From the NCBI RefSeq assembly GCF_003576645.1, contig NC_044916.1, forward strand, positions 19,611,603 to 19,675,602: 64,000 bases of DNA, given 5' to 3'. Below the pieces are notes generated by a model, which was not told the origin of the DNA, ran no database searches, and worked only from the letters and a program-made list of their open reading frames with translations. Source of the stretch: Ipomoea triloba. Taxonomy: Eukaryota > Streptophyta > Magnoliopsida > Solanales > Convolvulaceae. The stretch's first letter is position 1, and each line of letters begins with the position of its first letter. A program made the position numbers and the translations under genes. Shown here piece after piece: positions 1 to 11,028 of this stretch.

Positions 1-1276
1 GTGTTTTGTATGGGGTGAGTGAATGTGTACGTGAAGATGGTAAAACGAAGAGTCAAGACTCCCCGAGTGTCGTGTCTCTCAAGGATGGCGAATGGGAATC
101 GAATGGGTGTGATGGCATCTAAGAGGTTGAAGGAAAAGAGTTACGGGAATGGCTATGAATTGGTTCATTTGTGAGAAGGGGAAGGTTAACAAAATGTTGT
201 GTATAGTAAAGAAAAGTAAAGTGGAGATTGGGGCTTTAGGCTTTTCTATGTGGTTTATCTTTGGATGGTTTTATGAACGCAAATTGCGGAATAGACTAGG
301 GAGTTCATGGCACACTACCAAGTGGCGTCACACTTTGGACTCCCACATCGTCATTCGGTTGGGGCATTTCATCAAACACTTTGTCTACCACTCCTCTCGG
401 ATCTTGTTCTTTCGAACTAAGAGCGGAGATGTGGGTGAGTGAGACTCGTGAGTGGCCGCTATCGCGCACACACTCACTTCCTTTGGGTTTAATACCTAAT
501 GTGGCCACAAAAGGCACAAAGCTTAAAGAACATCATCCACACAAGTTCAACATCCAACAAGCAAGCAATTCACAAATTATAGCAATAATATCAAACATCC
601 ACATAGATCTTTCATGGGGCCACCAATCCCCTTTCTAATCTTCTCTAGCATAATAAGAAACAAGAAAAGGGAAAGGAAATTCAAAGAAACAAGTATAGGA
701 TTAGAAATTAAAGAGAATGGTTACCACCCCTTGGAAAAGGGGGCCTTACAACCTTGATCTTGAATCCCAATCTTCCTTCTTGCCCTTAATCTACTCTATC
801 TATGAATGAAAGGAATTTTCCCCCAAGAGGGGAGAAAACCCTCTACATCTAACTATCCTATTCTATCAATTTTCTGATCTAAGCCTCTTCCTCCCTAGGT
901 TTTGGACAAAAAGAGATTTATATAGGTGATAAAGAAAAGGGACAACTTTCCCAAAATAACCCTTGGCCCGACCACGAGTGCTCACACGCGTGTGAGTGGC
1001 GTGTGGGCTCTCTGGAATGATTCCACGCCCAGTCACACGCGTGTGAGGGGGGCGTGGGGCGTTACTGCATCCTGGCTTGTTCATCTTTTTGCTCCATTTT
1101 AGCTTCAAATCCATTTCCAACCTGTAAAATGCTTCAAAACTCTTTCTAGAAATGTTGTTAGAGGAAACTAATCGCATTTGAGCTGAAATGCATGCAATTG
1201 TTGTAATTGGATGCCAAAACGATGTGATTTTAATCTAATAAAGACCCCTTATAAGTGCTATTCTTGGTGCTTATCA
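1..1276 (-). mobile_element. LTR of an Athila-type element, family X copy 1
   Basis: This stretch is homologous to 59507-60839 and about 62346-63641. All three share the block gtaaaacgaagagtcaagac near the left end, a segment around 320-400 ending in a TTGGGGCATTTCATC core, and the right terminus ggtgcttatca. The left end lies within a few bases of the window edge. Read on the minus strand it has a TATA-like CTATATAAATC (about 914-925) with a palindromic promoter module upstream. Its right edge at 1276 is a clean LTR end abutting unrelated Z1 sequence, so this is the outer 5' LTR, or a solo LTR, of a minus-sense element. No coding capacity is seen. Confidence 0.75.
981..1046 (-). promoter_or_regulatory. 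Triple-palindrome promoter module, copy A
   Basis: The perfect palindrome ctcacacgcgtgtgag (981-996) is followed by tggaatgattcca (1013-1025) and tcacacgcgtgtga (1033-1046). The centres are about 30.5 and 20.5 bp apart. It lies about 65-70 bp upstream of the minus-strand TATA-like box of the family X LTR. ACGCGT fits the CGCG-box consensus bound by plant CAMTA factors; a regulatory role is inference. Confidence 0.5.
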
Positions 1277-4200
1277 GGGAGCGTCGGGGTCATCATCAAG
1301 CAGGAACTGCACATACTCATTATAGTCCAACACTGGAAACACAACTCAGATGAGCTCTTAGCGCTCATCGGGCTACAAGAGCCCACACTAGACAACATCT
1401 ATTAAAAACACGTTGAAGTGTAGTTAGCACGACGGCTAAGTAAGAACATCCATGGTCACCCAACATTCAACAAAGGTTTTCAAAACACGTATAAGAGAGT
1501 TTTGTAACTTTTACTCATTTGATGAGATTTCTCCTGTAAATAAATTAACAACGAGGACTTGCACAAAAAGTGATTAGTGAACTAAAATCAACATGTCTCT
1601 TAAGACAAAATCATTTCTTTCTCAAGGTCGTTACAGAGTAACCCTTTTCTCATCTTTAAAACTTCCTTAGCTTCATATTAGCAAGCGTGAGGCCTTTGGA
1701 GTATTCTCATAACTCCTTCTCTGACCACTTGGATCATCGAACTCGGGGTCAGTGGTCATCACCCGGTCTAACGCTGATCCCCTGGACACAAGGTTCGTTA
1801 AAATGATTCCTAGCTGGCCTAGCCAGGTCCGTTAAAACGACACCTCCCCGGACTTCTAGAGTAACTATACTTTAAGTGTGCACACCCCCATAGGAATACC
1901 TCATCCTACGAGTTATATAGTACCTGGCGAATAGACTTTGCCCTGCAGTATGAACTAGTCATACAATATAACACAACGACGAATAGACTTCGTCCTGCAG
2001 TATGAATGATCATACAATATAACACAACGACCTCTGGGCAATGGCACTTAAAGCCACCCGTGGGTCAATCAAGGTCCTCCTCAACTTACTTTAGAAACTA
2101 AGGTTTTGAAAACATGATCCTTCCTTCAGTTTTTTTTTCTTTCTCAAATCATTTCTTTTGGGCATATTTCTCATTCGAGCCCAATACTTGAAATTGTCTA
2201 CCTCATTAGCTCATGAGGGATTTTCAAAATACTTTCAGTACCCGCAGGCTTTTCAAACATCATTTTCTCATCTTTCTCACGTAAGGTACACACACATTAA
2301 AAGTGGTGTTTTCCTCAAAAATAAGGTTTTGGCAACCAAAATAGCATACGTTCTTCAACGTAAGTTTTTATAAACATTTTGGATATACTTCACGTCTCAT
2401 ACTTGAAATCCATCCACCTAGGTATACACTTATATATTCTACTAACACTACGTATATCCATTCTCAATACTATTATTATAATAGTACGAACCCATAGTCA
2501 ACCATTTATGAATCAACCGATTCATAGCACCATTAATATCAACATCCTTAACCTTGTTCCTTATCATGAATTTCAGTCCCTATTACAATCCAATCCTCAT
2601 CGGTAATCCATAATCATGGTTTCCACCATTAACTAATAATAGATGGTTATTCTTGTCATCATCGTCATCAACAACTTCCACCATCATCAACACCATTAGA
2701 AATATAACTTGAGGAAATCGCACACCCAAGTATGTATAAATTTCTAAGAGGTAAAGTCATTGCCTAACCCTAATCCAAAACCGTTCAACAACTATTTCCT
2801 CAAGATTCACCATATACAATCTTTATCTCAATATTTCCATATAACAATTTCCTCAATACATATCATAATAATATCCTTATCTTAACTTTTCCATATAACA
2901 ATTTCCTCAATATATATCACAATATCATCACCACTCAAAATTCCTTTAAACCATAACTTATTCACCAATAGAGAGATTCCCAACTCTCAAAGTAAATTCC
3001 AAAGGAATAATTCCAATATCTCATAATAATTACCAAGGAAATAATTTCAATCTCTCAAAATAAACACCATTTAATCTATTCATCCAGTCATTCAACCTTA
3101 ATAACTATCATCAGTCCTTAATCACTATAATTAAAGCTTAATTACCTCCTGAACTCCACTGTTAATCCATCTTTAATGTCAATCTATCCCCATTATTAAC
3201 CACATCATAACCAATAATTAGTTCATCGCTAACAAATATTTACATCATCATCAAGTAATCCTTAATTAAGCTCTAATTACTATCTCTCATCATTACAATC
3301 ATCAGTAATAACCATCCTAACTTCATCACCCTTTCATAACCCATGTATCAACATGCTATAACATCATCATCATCATTCTCGTAATAACCTCTTAGGTTCA
3401 TTACAACCCTATCATCTAAGCATCAATAACAATAATCAAGGCTTACACCATTAGATCATCATATTCATATCTCTAACCTTCATTATCATAATCACCATTT
3501 AATCTGGCATAGCTTATGTCTATAACCTTCATTATCATAATCACCATTTAATCTGTCGTCATAGCTTATGTCTATAACCTTCATATTCATGATAATCTCT
3601 TAAGATCATTACAACCCCCTCATCTAAACATCAATAACAATAATCAAAGCTTACACATCCGCACCATCGGACGCCTAGTGGACGCTCGTCCAGTACCGCG
3701 TCCACCGATTCTGCCACTCTTCACCCAGCCCGGAAGCACGGTGGACGCGCGTCCGGCCCTGCGTCCGCACACACGGCCAGTCCTGGACAGTGTGAACAAC
3801 GCAATGGCAAACACCTCTACTATCATCTCCATAATTATTATGAGTACACATATGTAAGTATATCCATATTTTTCAACACAAGGCTCATAAATCCCTATCT
3901 CAACTATCAATCATCAAATCTTAAGTGACAAAACCAACTTAAGGGATTTCTTACCTCTTGGTTGTAGTACTTTTTGCAAGAAGGATTTTGATCCTCTACT
4001 CAAATCTTTCACCAAAAATTCCTAGGCAAAACATATCATCAATTTTAGGAAATCTTAACCTATAGTTAGGTTCTAGGGAAGAAAACAAGGCTTTTAACCG
4101 AATAAAAAATGGAATTTTACCGAATAGATGATGATCTTGATGAAGAAATTGGCTATGGAAGCTCTTGAATTCAAGGAAGAAGATGAAGTTTTCTCTCTCT

Positions 4201-5280
4201 CTTTCCTCTCCAATATTTCGGTCACAATGGGGAAAAATAAAATGATCAAGCTTATATATTTTCCCTTATAAGATTAGGATGAGGAAGCTTGGAGAAAAAG
4301 TTACATTGTTTCTTATAAGGGAAGAAAGAAGAAACTTGGAGATCAAGTTTCTATTTAGATCATCTCCAAAAATTATTTTAATATTAGCATGTGGCTAGAA
4401 GGAATGACACTTGTCACAATGCTATGGTAAATCTTGAAGAATAAGACTTCCCTTGCCAGTTAGGGGATAAATCAGATAAAGTTACGGTAGAAAATAATTT
4501 AGGGACAATAGGGTGGCTGCCTAGGTTCTAGAAGAGACAAAATAAAATTAAAACATAGATGATATCAGTCAAATAATTGGTATCAAATTGAAGAATACAT
4601 GTGCTGGTAGAAAGAAATTGGCAGAACACTGGATCCGGATTAAAAATATTATTGGGAGTATTTGGTAAGGTATTTTGATACCATTTTCTTCAACTATGTA
4701 GTTAAGAAAGTCTAGAACCTACATATAAAATTTCATTATGTAGTTAAGAAAGTCTAGAACCTACATATAAAATTTCATAATGATCGGAGTAAAGTCTAGA
4801 ACCTACATATAAAATTTCATAATGATCGGAGTAGTATAAGTATGCTACATATAAAATTTCATAATGATCGGAGTAGTATAAGTATGGTTCATATAAAATT
4901 TCATAATGATCGGAGTAGTATAAGTATGGTTTTCGAAAAATTTCATAATGATCGGAGTAGTATAAGTATGGTTTTCGAATTTTTTTCCAAAACTAGTCCA
5001 GAGAGAAAAATTCTGGACAGCACACTGCCAAGGACAGAAACGTAATTTTCTGTGTTTACTCAAATATCCAAATGACCAAAACTTTTTAAGGATATCAAGT
5101 ACTATAGGTTTGGGTTCTAAAATAAAAATTTCAGGTAAAACGGAGTTCGGGAAGTATGTTTACCGAATAAATCTTTCGGACTGCGCCGAGTTGAAATTTT
5201 CTGAAAAATGAATAGTTAGAAAATTTTTGGCTAAAAATCATTTTGTAACAAAAATGGTGAATAAATTTCGGGGTGTCACA
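1277..5280. mobile_element. Z1: long-LTR element fragment without coding capacity
   Basis: The right end reads ggggtgtcaca, a CA-type LTR terminus resembling the end of Z2 (gggtattaca at 23929). The interior aligns with Z2; for example the block around 2140-2260 matches 19690-19810. The left end is cut by the family X LTR at 1276. No reverse transcriptase, integrase or gag frame is visible in 4 kb, so it is best read as a very long LTR (solo or partial) or a non-autonomous LARD-like element. It inserted at the stop codon of the Athila B integrase; the right copy of its target duplication would be ATGAG. It contains CpG-rich palindromes (ggacgctcgtcc 3672-3683, ggacgcgcgtcc 3744-3755) and a tandem array. 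The 600 bases before its end are inverted relative to Z2. Confidence 0.65.
4694..4980. repeat. Tandem array in Z1, unit about 48 bp
   Basis: A unit containing ataaaatttcataatgatcg and gagtagtataagtatg is repeated about four to five times, preceded by two copies of a unit with gtagttaagaaagtctagaa. Z2 carries a single copy in the opposite orientation near 22822-22852, so the array expanded after the copies diverged. Translation gives a 16-residue repeat, a by-product and not a gene. Confidence 0.8.
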
Positions 5281-6257
5281 ATGAGTAGCACAATCTTCAT
5301 GACATTTTCGTCGGGCTAAGGACGTTAAACGTAGCGCTGAGCGGGAGGCAACCCGTTATTTATTAAATGCATGTTTTGTTGTTTCTCTATTTTATTAAAT
5401 TCTAAGTCAACATCGAGGACGATGTTTAGTCTAAAGTGTGGAAATAGTTGTGCTTGAAATGAAAATCTTAATTAAAAGCTCTATCTCATCTGTTTGAAAG
5501 ATAATCAAGCCACAAGTATGTGTTGTTATTCATTCTATCTTTGGAGAATGTTGAATCTGTGCCAAAAAGTTTACTCTTTGAATAACCTTGGAAGTACCCC
5601 TACCTTGACCTTTAAAAATTTGAAAAAATTGTATGCTTGTGTGGTATTCACCTCATATTTTGTAAAGACCTTAGTTAAGGATCTCTCGAAGTGGGAGTGT
5701 GCAACCCCTAATTTCAGAAAGATAAGTTAAGCGAAGCCCGGAATTGAATAATCATAAAATAGAACATGGGGCAAAAGGAGAGGTTTCTGTGAGCATTGAG
5801 TGAAATATCCCTGCTTCCCAAAGTAAAAGGCATGAGGGGTTGTTGTTCGGAGAAATGAGTAGAAAAGGCAAAAAGGCCAATCCCCGAGATAATATACGAG
5901 GAAAGCCATCTCGCTAGGTGGTGAACAACCATGGTCTCTAAAATACACAAATGTTATATCTGGAGTCGGTTGTTCACAATAAAATGACCCTAGGAAATGA
6001 GAAAATTGAGATGAAGGAAGCCGCTTCGCTAGGGTTCAAGCACCCATTGCACTGCCTTCGAAAAAGCATGGAGCTCCATGTGAAGTCGGGTTGCTTGACG
6101 AGGTTACCCTAGGAAGTGAGAAAAATGAGTTACCGCCCAAGCCACTGGCGGAGAGAGGCCCATGAATCTATTTTTACTTACTTTTACGTTGGGCTTTGGC
6201 GATAATGGAGGCCGATTGATTAGGTTTTGTACATCGTTCCCATTAGGGGGATCAGCT

Positions 6258-8261
6258 CACTACAAGAATGAAGAGATTTAGTGACAATTTTTTTGTGACA
6301 CTTTATAATTTAGTCACAAATAATACAGTTTTTGTGACCAAAAAAATAAGTTGACACTATTGTGTGGCATAATTATGATAACATTTTTTTGGTCACTGAT
6401 AGTATGGTAATTGTGACAAGTAAGTATTTGTTACGAATAAGTTGTCACTATTACTAGAATAATAGTGTCATAACATACGTTGTCACTATTTGTTGTCACT
6501 AAATGTATGTGCATTTTGGCGGCATTATAATTTTGGCGGGAACGAATGTAATTGTGACAAAATATAATGTTGACACAAATTTTAATACTTTTTGTGACAA
6601 ATAGATGTTGGTCACTCTTGTTTATAATATTTGTGACAACTTATTTTGTCAATAAAAATACAATTGGTTAGTACCATTATAAATGAGAAACAATTGTGAG
6701 AACAAAAATACTATTATCACTAATAGTGTCTTTTTTGTGACGAAATTGTTACAAATATTTGTGACGCTCTATAATTTCATAACAAAATTACTAAATTATG
6801 ACAATAATTGTGTTGGTTTCAAGTTTTGTCACTAATTTATGATAATTGTGACAGGTAATTATTTGTTACTAAGAATGTCATTCCTAGGGATTGCTTGTTA
6901 CGTTCTTCTATCAATACGGTGTATTCATCTCTAAATTTGATTCAAAATTAATCAAATGAATCGAATTACTACCCTAACGACAATAGCCAATTTTTTGTAC
7001 ATTAAGAGTCATCCAATGTAGCACAATTTTAACAATATGGTTATTATATCAAATATATAATATAAAATAAATTATATATAATAAAACTTTGTTTATGGAC
7101 CAATTAATCGAATTAGTTAAAGTATAATTTAGTTTGATTTATTAAATAACAATTTCTCAAAATAAAAATTCAGTTAGTTTGTTTCAAAATTAATCAAATT
7201 AATTGAATTGTTACTCCTAACCACATTAGCCTATTATTTGTATATTAAGAGTCATCCTCTTAGTACAATTTTTGTATACAAGATGGTTGTATCAAATATA
7301 TATAATATAAAAATATTATACATAATAAAATATTGATTAATTCAACCAATTAATTGAAACAATCAAAGTACTAGTTTAATTTAGTTGATTATGTAACAAG
7401 TTTACTCTTTTTGTTATTGAGCAAATTATTGAACAGGTTTAATCTTTTTGTTACTTATGTACATTACCAAAAAATTAATTATTTAAAATATTAACTATAG
7501 TCAAATATTTCTTATTGTAGTTAATAAATAATAATAATAATAATAATAATTAAAAAAAAAAAAGAAATGTGATGTGGGATCAAAGATCCCACATCGAAAA
7601 GCAATAACAAGGGGGCGTTGAGCTCCCTCATTAAAAGGGGAGCTCAACGCCCCTTATATTGGCAGGAAAATTAGAGAATAGAAGCCTCAGGCTTCATTAT
7701 TATTAGTGAAGCCTGAGGCTTCTCAGGAAGCAATTATTTTTACAAAAATTAAAATATTAATGGTGTTTTGGGTATTTGCCTAAAACACTAAAGAAAAATG
7801 ATGCTAAATATAATATTTGTTATTATATTTGTTGTGACAATAAAATAATTATTTGTAACTATTTTTTAGGTCACTAATATTCTTTTTGCATCAACAATCG
7901 TTCTCACAATTAAGTACAATTATTGTGACTAAAGTGTTGTCACAATAAAATAATTAATTGCAACGATTTTAGTTGTCATTAAATCAATTTTTTGTAATAA
8001 TATATTAGGTCACAAATTGTACATTTATTGTGACCACTATTGGTATCACTCAAATACTACTTTTAGTGTATGCAAACATTGTCACAAAAGTCTGAGTAAT
8101 TGTGACAACTTTTCAAAAGTCGTCACTATTACAATAGTGACGGAGGATATAGTGACGATAGGTGACGACTTCAAAAATTGGTCACTAATTTCAATAGTGA
8201 CCAAAATTGGTAGTTTTAGTGACAACTTCTGTTGTCACAAAATGTGAAATTTCTTGTAATG
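6258..8261. mobile_element. Non-autonomous CACTA (En/Spm-type) DNA transposon
   Basis: The left end is CACTACAAGAA and the right end TTCTTGTAATG, near-perfect terminal inverted repeats of the CACTA superfamily. A 3-bp duplication, GCT, flanks it (6255-6257 and 8262-8264). Without the insert the flanks rejoin as the sequence seen in Athila A around 12635-12645. Both ends are packed with short GTGACA/TGTCAC motifs in both orientations, typical subterminal transposase-binding repeats. No transposase frame is present in 2.0 kb, so movement would need an enzyme supplied in trans. It carries a cluster of three perfect hairpins near 7571-7722. Confidence 0.88.
7571..7722. repeat. Three consecutive perfect hairpins inside the CACTA element
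   Basis: Hairpin 1 has 11-bp arms (gatgtgggatc, 7571-7581 and 7585-7595) and a 3-base loop. Hairpin 2 has 16-bp arms (7612-7627 and 7638-7653). Hairpin 3 has 15-bp arms (gaagcctcaggcttc, 7681-7695 and 7708-7722) whose halves are themselves nearly palindromic. The block is more GC-rich than its surroundings and lacks the GTGACA repeats, so it may be a captured or nested insert. Confidence 0.8.
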
Positions 8262-8572
8262 GCTTAAGGCCTTTGCACAATGAGAGGTGAATGAAATTTT
8301 GGACTGCATGCTTGGTATTGTGAAAACTAATTAACTGTCCAACTTGTGACCGACAAGGGTTTCGCTTTGTTTGAATATTCATAGCAGTGTATGGCACATT
8401 TTTATCATTCCTTGAAGATATTGTGAAGCATTTCACATCTCCTGGTAGATTGTGTTTTGAATGAATGTTTATCATTGAGCATATATTTGGTATAGATACT
8501 TTTGGCTTCTAAATGAGAAGGTTTTGAATGTATAATTTGGTCGAGGACGAGCAATCTAAAGTGTGAAAACTT

Positions 8573-9782
8573 TGATAGACGCCAAAAGTACCTATTTATC
8601 TATGACTTATAAAGTTGATTTCTTGCTAAAAACAAGTCTTAGAGAGTGCAATTACGTGTTTATATACTATTTTACTAACAAATTGCAAATGCGTTCTGTG
8701 TGGAATGTTTTGAAGAATTTCCTTAGGAATGAAGGCTGAAATCAACCAAAAGAGAGCATAAACCATTGAAAAGAAGAATCAATCCACATGGGAACACACG
8801 AAGACCAAACCGGAAACAACAAAAGAAACGAAAATGAAGGGACCACGCCCACGAGCCTCACCACGTGTGTGAGCTGGCATGGAAATATTCCAGTAACTGT
8901 CCACGCCAGTCCACACGCGTGTGGCAGACGTGGGACGGCACCAGAAATCTGCGCGATGTTTTAGTATTTAAGGGACATTTCAGCTAGGTTTAGGGAGTCT
9001 TTTGTCTCATTTTTCATTCTTAAAATTTAGGATAGGTTAGATAGGACTTGGAAGAGGAAGAGAAGCTCCTTAGAGAGTAGAACTTGGATCTTCACACCTT
9101 GGGGATCTTTTGCGTAACTTCTTTCATTAAAGACTTGTTTTCTCTTTGAATTTCTCTTGCTTTTCCTTTTCATTAAAGTTGTTTGCTTTTTATCTTGATC
9201 TTGTAGATATGTTTTTCTATTTTGATGCTTTGATGTTGTTAAAGCCTATGAGAGGCTAATCCCTAGGATAGGGGCTAGATTGAATGGATGATTGGTGTTC
9301 ATGATCTAATTTGATGAATGAGTTTGATTTCTTTGGGGAATGTTGAATTTGTGTGTATGTTTTGTATGATCTTGTTGGATCGAGGGCCCCGATCTCTCCA
9401 AGAGTATAGGATCATCTCTTTGACGAGATATCGCAAAGAGATGTAGCCTACTACCCACATCTCCAGCTCTCAATCTGAGAAGATGAGATCCGGAGGGAAC
9501 TTGTAGACAAAGTGTTTGATGAAATTCCCCAACCGACTGAGGATCGGGAGCTTGAGTGTGACGTCACTCAGGACAATGTTCCAAGCTCCTTCAACCATAA
9601 CTCAAAAGAAATCAACACTCTACCTTGCGCCTTGAACCAATCTCCATGATATCTTAGCCCCATCCGTCTTTATTTCCATGTGTTTACTTCTTTATTTTAT
9701 CAACCTTTGCCCTCTTAACACTTCCTTGTACCAATATCCATATGCTCAATCTTAACGTTATTCAAACAAACCGAGGTAGCAA
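8573..9782 (+). mobile_element. Athila B 3' LTR (family Y), truncated at its right end
   Basis: It begins TGATAGACGCC directly after the polypurine tract. It aligns in reverse complement with the Athila A LTRs up to aggtagcaa near 9782, so about the last 150 bp are missing. It holds the palindromic module (8857-8924) and, about 51 bp downstream, a TATA-like TATTTAAG (8965-8972) in its own sense. The truncated end abuts the SIRE env-like frame, showing a deletion or illegitimate junction there. Confidence 0.8.
8857..8924 (+). promoter_or_regulatory. Triple-palindrome promoter module, copy B
   Basis: The imperfect palindrome ctcaccacgtgtgtgag (8857-8873), central tggaaatattcca (8880-8892) and perfect ccacacgcgtgtgg (8911-8924) have centres 21 and 31.5 bp apart. 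One core has become CACGTG, a G-box, in place of ACGCGT. It sits about 51 bp upstream of the LTR TATA-like box. Confidence 0.5.
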
Positions 9783-11028
9783 TGGCCATATGTGTCAACT
9801 GTTCAGAATGAGGAAATCTCCTCTGAAGCAACTGAGACTGAGATACCCGAATCATTCCAGCGGCTCACCATCCATCCTGATCATATCTCTCAACAAATCA
9901 ATGCCGATGCAGCTTTGGCTCAACAACTTGCATATGAGGAATCTAATGATGAGACGCCCCTTGCCGAAGCATTTGCTGCTTTACCCTCTCATGAAGAAAT
10001 TCTAAGGCAAGAACTTGCTCGCGTCTATAACTGGCAGGAATGGAGAATGTCAAGCCTTCGAGTTATTGCCAGTACCATTAGTGAAATGGTCGAAGAGGAA
10101 GAATGGGCATTGGATTGGATGGGTACACGATCAATTTTTGATGCAACAAGATCGGATGAAATTGAAAGAGTCTTTGCTGAAAAGCTTCAAGGTAAAACAA
10201 CTCGATTTGGCAAGATTGTCGATCTCAATGTTGGCTACCGAACACCTCGGGAACGCCTTATGATAGAAGACATGAAAATTGCCAAGATCCATAATATCTC
10301 TCGAGCATAGACAGAGATGAGGGATCTCAGACCTGATGTTGGACCGAGCCGTCTACCTGATGAAGCCAATGTTGAGGATGAGGATTCGGACTCCAATCCA
10401 AATGAAGGATGCCGTGGCCAAAACGATAGGAAGGATGATGATGACGATAACAATGACGATCCATCTGGAAATGGAGTTCCTCCTTCCCATGCATCCCGAG
10501 CCGTTGTCAATCCAAGTTCGGGTGAACAGACTGATCATGCCAATGATAAATTTAATCAGCCCCAATCTGATGAGACCAAGTCTGCACCCACTGAATCTTT
10601 GGAACAACAAGTTATGCAAAAGTCCTAGTTCAGCCCGAGATGAAAACATGGAAGCATCTCGAGGTGCGAATCATGATGGCTTGCAAATCGTTGATGAACA
10701 GATGATCACATAAGATCTAAATCTCGTCGATGTTGAGGTAGAAGTTTTTCCAGACTTCACTCCGGATGAAAACATGGAAGCATCCCGAAGTGTTAGTCCC
10801 GAAGACTTACCCTCCTCGACCGACGAATCCAACGAACTCAAATGTGTTGAAGGACATGAACTCGTCCTGGCTCAAGGTGGAAACATGGAAGCACCTCCCA
10901 AGGACAGTCATGATCACATTGCCGAAGCGTCCAAGAGCTCGGAATCTTCTGAGGTAATTGTCAATACCTCTTCCGCTTTCACTTCTCCGTTACATGCTAT
11001 ACAGGGAATGGCGAGGACTCAAGATGCT
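9783..11028 (+). pseudogene. SIRE-like env-like ORF, left part (broken)
   Basis: An acidic, Ser/Glu-rich reading frame runs from about 9792. It has an in-frame TAG at 10308-10310, a second stop at 10626-10628, a change of frame near 10600-10640 and a stop at 10711-10713, then stays open to the Athila A junction. A short acidic stretch (DDDDDNNDD) and two copies of the motif DENMEAS are visible. Its last codons lead in frame into 28313, beyond the Athila A insertion. Because the second half ends shortly before a SIRE-type polypurine tract and LTR, the best match is the env-like ORF between pol and 3' LTR in SIRE/Maximus Copia elements. The assignment rests on position and coiled-coil character, not on a conserved domain. 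Confidence 0.55.

Larger units (their letters stand above)
5281..8572 (+). mobile_element. Athila B: 3' internal region (pol stop to polypurine tract)
   Basis: The first bases (atgagtagcac) correspond to the last codons and stop of integrase in Athila A, whose minus strand gives the same sequence at 13840-13855. The region then follows the 3' noncoding region of Athila A, including the gggaggcaacccgttattta block and the palindrome catggagctccatg (6067-6080). It is interrupted by a CACTA element at 6258-8261. It ends with a purine-rich tract (ctaaagtgtgaaaactt, about 8556-8572) directly before the LTR. No env-like frame is preserved. The rest of pol and gag lies left of Z1, outside the window. 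Confidence 0.75.

Noticed and set aside
4842..5045. Small protein with a 16-residue repeat
   Set aside because: It is the translation of a 48-bp tandem DNA array within Z1; Z2 lacks it.
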